A stretch of DNA of 64,000 bases from Alicyclobacillus mali (GTDB lineage: Bacteria; Bacillota; Bacilli; Alicyclobacillales; Alicyclobacillaceae). The notes below the pieces were generated by a model that had not been told where the DNA came from, made no database searches, and saw only the letters and a program-made list of their open reading frames with translations. Below, in pieces: positions 61,711 to 64,000 of the stretch. The stretch is from the NCBI RefSeq assembly GCF_017329565.1, contig NZ_JAFMTT010000008.1; one strand, written 5' to 3'. Position 1 is the first letter of the stretch. Each line of letters opens with the position of its first letter. The position numbers and the translations under genes were made by a program.

Positions 61711-62733
61711 ATGAAGAAGCGTGAAAAGCGCGGTCAGAAGGGTCGCTATTTGAAGACGGGGAAATGGCTCGGCGCAGCAGTCGCATGCCTGAGCGCGCTG
61801 GCGCTAGGCCCTGGCAACGCGCAGGCGGCGGGCTCCGGCCAGAAGACCATCGCGATTCTGCCGCCTGGCATGACCAGCCCATTTTATGTGCAGATTGTCC
61901 AGGGTGCCCGCAAGATCGCACAGGAGTACGGATACAAGGTCATTGTGGAAGCACCTCCGGCCGAGTCGGACTTCAATACACAGGTGAGCATGATGGAGAA
62001 CCTGGTGTCCGAACACGTCTCCGCGATTGCGGTTTGTCCCATGGATGACAAGGCCATTGGCACGGCTATCGTTCAGGCTAACAAGGCGCATATTCCTGTC
62101 TTCATCTTCAATGGACTGGCGTCGACGGGATCTGGCAATGTGACAGAGTACATTGGGTACAACCAGCGCGAGGCTGCGCACAAGTTGGCCCAGTTCACGG
62201 TTCAGGTTTTGCACGGGCATGGAAACATCATGATTCTCGACGGTATCCCGAGCTATTACAATACGGAGCGCGTGGGCGGTTACAAGGAGATTATTAATCA
62301 CTATCCGAATATTCACATTGTCGAAGAGCAGCAGGCAGATTGGCTGCGCAGTGAAGGCCTGTCCATCACAATGCAAGCGCTTCAGGCGCATCCTAACATT
62401 CAGCTCGTTTATGGAGCGAGTGACGAGATGGACATCGGAGCGGCCATCGCGGCGAGCCAGATGCACAAGCACATTTATACCATCGGCATCGATGGAAACC
62501 CCGTCACCTTGCAGGACATTCAGAGCGGGCTTGTGACCGCAACGATCGGCACGTTCCCGTATGAAATGGGAGAGACCGTCGTAGAACAGATGCACAAGTA
62601 CTTCATGGGGCAATCCATTCCAAAATTCTTGGAGACCCCCACCGTTTTGGTTACGAAGTCTGATTTGCAGGCCTACGAGAGCGGGAAGCTTTGGTCGACG
62701 CCGAAAGCCTCTCATGAGGAAGTCCAAATGTGA
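61711..62733 (+). CDS. Sugar-binding protein, RbsB-like
   Basis: 340 residues. A long basic N-end (KKREKRGQKGR) and signal peptide with an AQAA cleavage region near residue 40; no lipobox Cys. The periplasmic-binding fold of type 1 follows (TIAILPPGMTSPFYVQIVQG, then AVCPMDDKAIG and IGIDGNPVTLQDI). Third gene of the CUT2-type importer. Without a lipobox it may be anchored by its uncleaved N-terminus. Confidence 0.9.
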   Translation: MKKREKRGQKGRYLKTGKWLGAAVACLSALALGPGNAQAAGSGQKTIAILPPGMTSPFYVQIVQGARKIAQEYGYKVIVEAPPAESDFNTQVSMMENLVSEHVSAIAVCPMDDKAIGTAIVQANKAHIPVFIFNGLASTGSGNVTEYIGYNQREAAHKLAQFTVQVLHGHGNIMILDGIPSYYNTERVGGYKEIINHYPNIHIVEEQQADWLRSEGLSITMQALQAHPNIQLVYGASDEMDIGAAIAASQMHKHIYTIGIDGNPVTLQDIQSGLVTATIGTFPYEMGETVVEQMHKYFMGQSIPKFLETPTVLVTKSDLQAYESGKLWSTPKASHEEVQM

Positions 62734-62790
62734 GGGCCACGGTTTGCCGGGCGCGTGCGTGCGCCCGGCAAGCGAAAAGGAGTGGGCTAG

Positions 62791-63537
62791 ATGCACATCC
62801 TCATCGCCGACGACGAGCCGATTGTTCGGCGAGGACTGCGCGCCGTATGTGAGAGCTCCGGCTTGGCCACGGCTGTCTGGGAAGCATGTGACGGTCACCG
62901 GGTGTTGGAGCTCTTGAGCCGCGAAACCGTCGATGTGGCATTCCTGGACGTGTGTATGCCCTGTATGGGAGGATTGGATGCGCTCGAGCAAGTGCCCCCG
63001 GATCGGCGCCCGGCCGTGATCGTTATTGTCAGCGGCTATGGAGAGTTCGGCTATGCCCAGCGTGCGATCCGCATAGGTGTGATGGAATATCTCCTCAAAC
63101 CGGCAGGTGCTGCGGAAATTCGCGACGTGCTCGCCCGTTCTGTCGAGCGCATCGCGCGCACCGAGGCTGGTGTCTGTGTCGCTTCGACGGATGGCCAGGA
63201 TGTCGTCGCACAGGCGGTTCACTACATCGAATCACGCGTATCCGAGCGTCTTCGCCTCCAAGACGTCGCGGCAGCCATCCACGTGTCTCCCACCTATCTC
63301 GCGGCCCTGTTCAAGAAGAAGATGCAGTTGACGTTTCTCGAATACGTGCACCTGCGCAAGGTCGAAGCCGCGGCCGCTCTCCTGCGCAAAGGGCTGCGCG
63401 TCGTGGATGCTGCTCACAGCGTGGGTTTTGAAGATGTTCGGCATTTCTGCGACATCTTCGAACGTCACATGGGCGTTCATCCGAGAAGCTACCTGCAGGA
63501 TTCTGCTGCCATGGGGCGGGCGGCCAAAGCGACCTGA
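62791..63537 (+). CDS. YesN-type response regulator with AraC output domain
   Basis: 248 residues. Receiver domain 1-120: acidic pair DD in ILIADDEP, phospho-acceptor Asp53 in AFLDVCMP and Lys in YLLKPAG. AraC helix-turn-helix 140-240 (LRLQDVAAAIHVSPTYLAAL, then RVVDAAHSVGFEDVRHF). It should control the sugar ABC operon just upstream. Compared with typical YesN proteins (>350 residues) the linker is very short. Its kinase partner lies directly downstream but appears broken. Confidence 0.9.
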   Translation: MHILIADDEPIVRRGLRAVCESSGLATAVWEACDGHRVLELLSRETVDVAFLDVCMPCMGGLDALEQVPPDRRPAVIVIVSGYGEFGYAQRAIRIGVMEYLLKPAGAAEIRDVLARSVERIARTEAGVCVASTDGQDVVAQAVHYIESRVSERLRLQDVAAAIHVSPTYLAALFKKKMQLTFLEYVHLRKVEAAAALLRKGLRVVDAAHSVGFEDVRHFCDIFERHMGVHPRSYLQDSAAMGRAAKAT

Positions 63538-63548
63538 GTCCTGTCGGG

Positions 63549-63920
63549 ATGACGGACATCAGGCGAACGCTCAAGGGGGTGAACGAAATCACCGTGAAAG
63601 CCGTTCGTAGCTTGGCTCGGTCGTTAACTGCATGGATCTTTCTGGTGACCTGGGTGCTCATGATGTCCTGCCTCGTCATACTGGGGAGTTTTGTCATGCG
63701 AAAGCTTCGCACGATCTCCGAGGAGGTGGGGCGCCGATCGCTCGTCACATTCGTGGTGCAGACGGCCGACTATCTGAACGAGCAGCTTCTTTCGGTCGAA
63801 CGAATTGTGCTTCACGCGTTGATTTCGGACCCTGTCATTCAGTGCGAAATCAATTTTCAACCGCCTCCAAAAGGATATACCCCGTTTACCATGTACACGT
63901 ATGAGCCTTTTGCAGAATGA
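63549..63920 (+). pseudogene. Sensor kinase (YesM-like) fragment: only the N-terminal sensor part
   Basis: 123 residues. Basic N-end, one membrane helix (about 28-50), then the beginning of an extracellular sensor domain, ending in a TGA at 63918-63920. YesM-type kinases are about 550-600 residues, and here the second membrane helix, HAMP, His box and ATPase domain are missing. All three plus-strand frames soon meet stops in the last 80 bases, which are AT-richer. A nonsense mutation, a frameshift or an inserted element just past 63920 would explain this; the window ends before it can be told. Confidence 0.6.
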
Positions 63921-64000
63921 CTGATTCCATCGCGAGCGAAAACCACGCACACTTCTCGTGAAAGATAACTCATTCCATAAAAATCCTTTTCTGCTGTGTG

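Overview
The window looks like a chromosomal segment of a GC-rich, spore-forming, thermo-acidophilic Firmicute of the Alicyclobacillus type. The support is a CotF-type spore coat gene, a cggR-gap pair with a CggR operator, strong Bacillus-type Shine-Dalgarno sequences with frequent GTG/TTG starts, a cytoplasmic GH10 xylanase and hexuronate catabolism. The genus is an inference from gene content and base composition. About 63 protein genes are supported. No rRNA, tRNA or CRISPR array was seen.

Layout: 1-8.2 kb holds a partial O-antigen-ligase-like membrane protein, a class B PBP, MscS, a polyol-type dehydrogenase, a VIT/CCC1 metal transporter, a GH10 xylanase, a secreted protein and a GNAT enzyme. 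8.2-11.3 kb is a deoR-galT-galK operon. 11.4-18.8 kb holds a spore coat protein, several unknowns, an MFS exporter, an SPFH protein and polyphosphate kinase. 18.9-20.6 kb holds a cupin/HD-GYP protein followed by a 47-residue secreted-peptide gene. 20.7-25.2 kb is an amide-nitrogen locus: an NCS1 permease with a Cys-rich tail, formamidase, an FmdB zinc ribbon and aliphatic amidase, with a GlnR/TnrA-like site between the divergent genes. 25.2-31.1 kb holds an orphan sugar-binding lipoprotein with a HAMP membrane protein, a ROK regulator, an NYN protein, an MFS transporter and two very small membrane proteins.

The most striking region is 31.28-40.68 kb. It is one tightly overlapped operon encoding a complete type III-B (Cmr1-6) CRISPR effector complex, preceded by two CARF-domain proteins. 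The first looks like CARF fused to a RelE-type mRNA interferase (Cami1-like); the second is a CARF-HEPN ribonuclease of the Csx1/Csx2 (DxTHG) type. Cmr2/Cas10 keeps the GGDD palm motif but has no N-terminal HD nuclease domain. Cas1, Cas2, Cas6 and a CRISPR array are absent from the window. This points to a system that relies on cyclic-oligoadenylate signalling and two different RNases, and that borrows crRNA from elsewhere in the genome.

40.7-44.9 kb holds glycerate kinase and a kdgK-eda-uxuA hexuronate operon. This fits with the xylanase as part of a plant-polysaccharide lifestyle. 45-48.6 kb is housekeeping: a CysQ-like phosphatase, DUF218, MsrB, DUF1641 and an AraC regulator. 48.7-52.4 kb is a heterodimeric ABC exporter with one degenerate ATP site. 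52.5-53.3 kb is an AbrB/RelE-type toxin-antitoxin pair. 53.7-59 kb holds coaA, cggR-gap, an S41 peptidase and exonuclease III. 59-64 kb is an RbsACB-like sugar ABC transporter with a YesN-type response regulator, and then a sensor kinase that stops after 123 residues near the window end.
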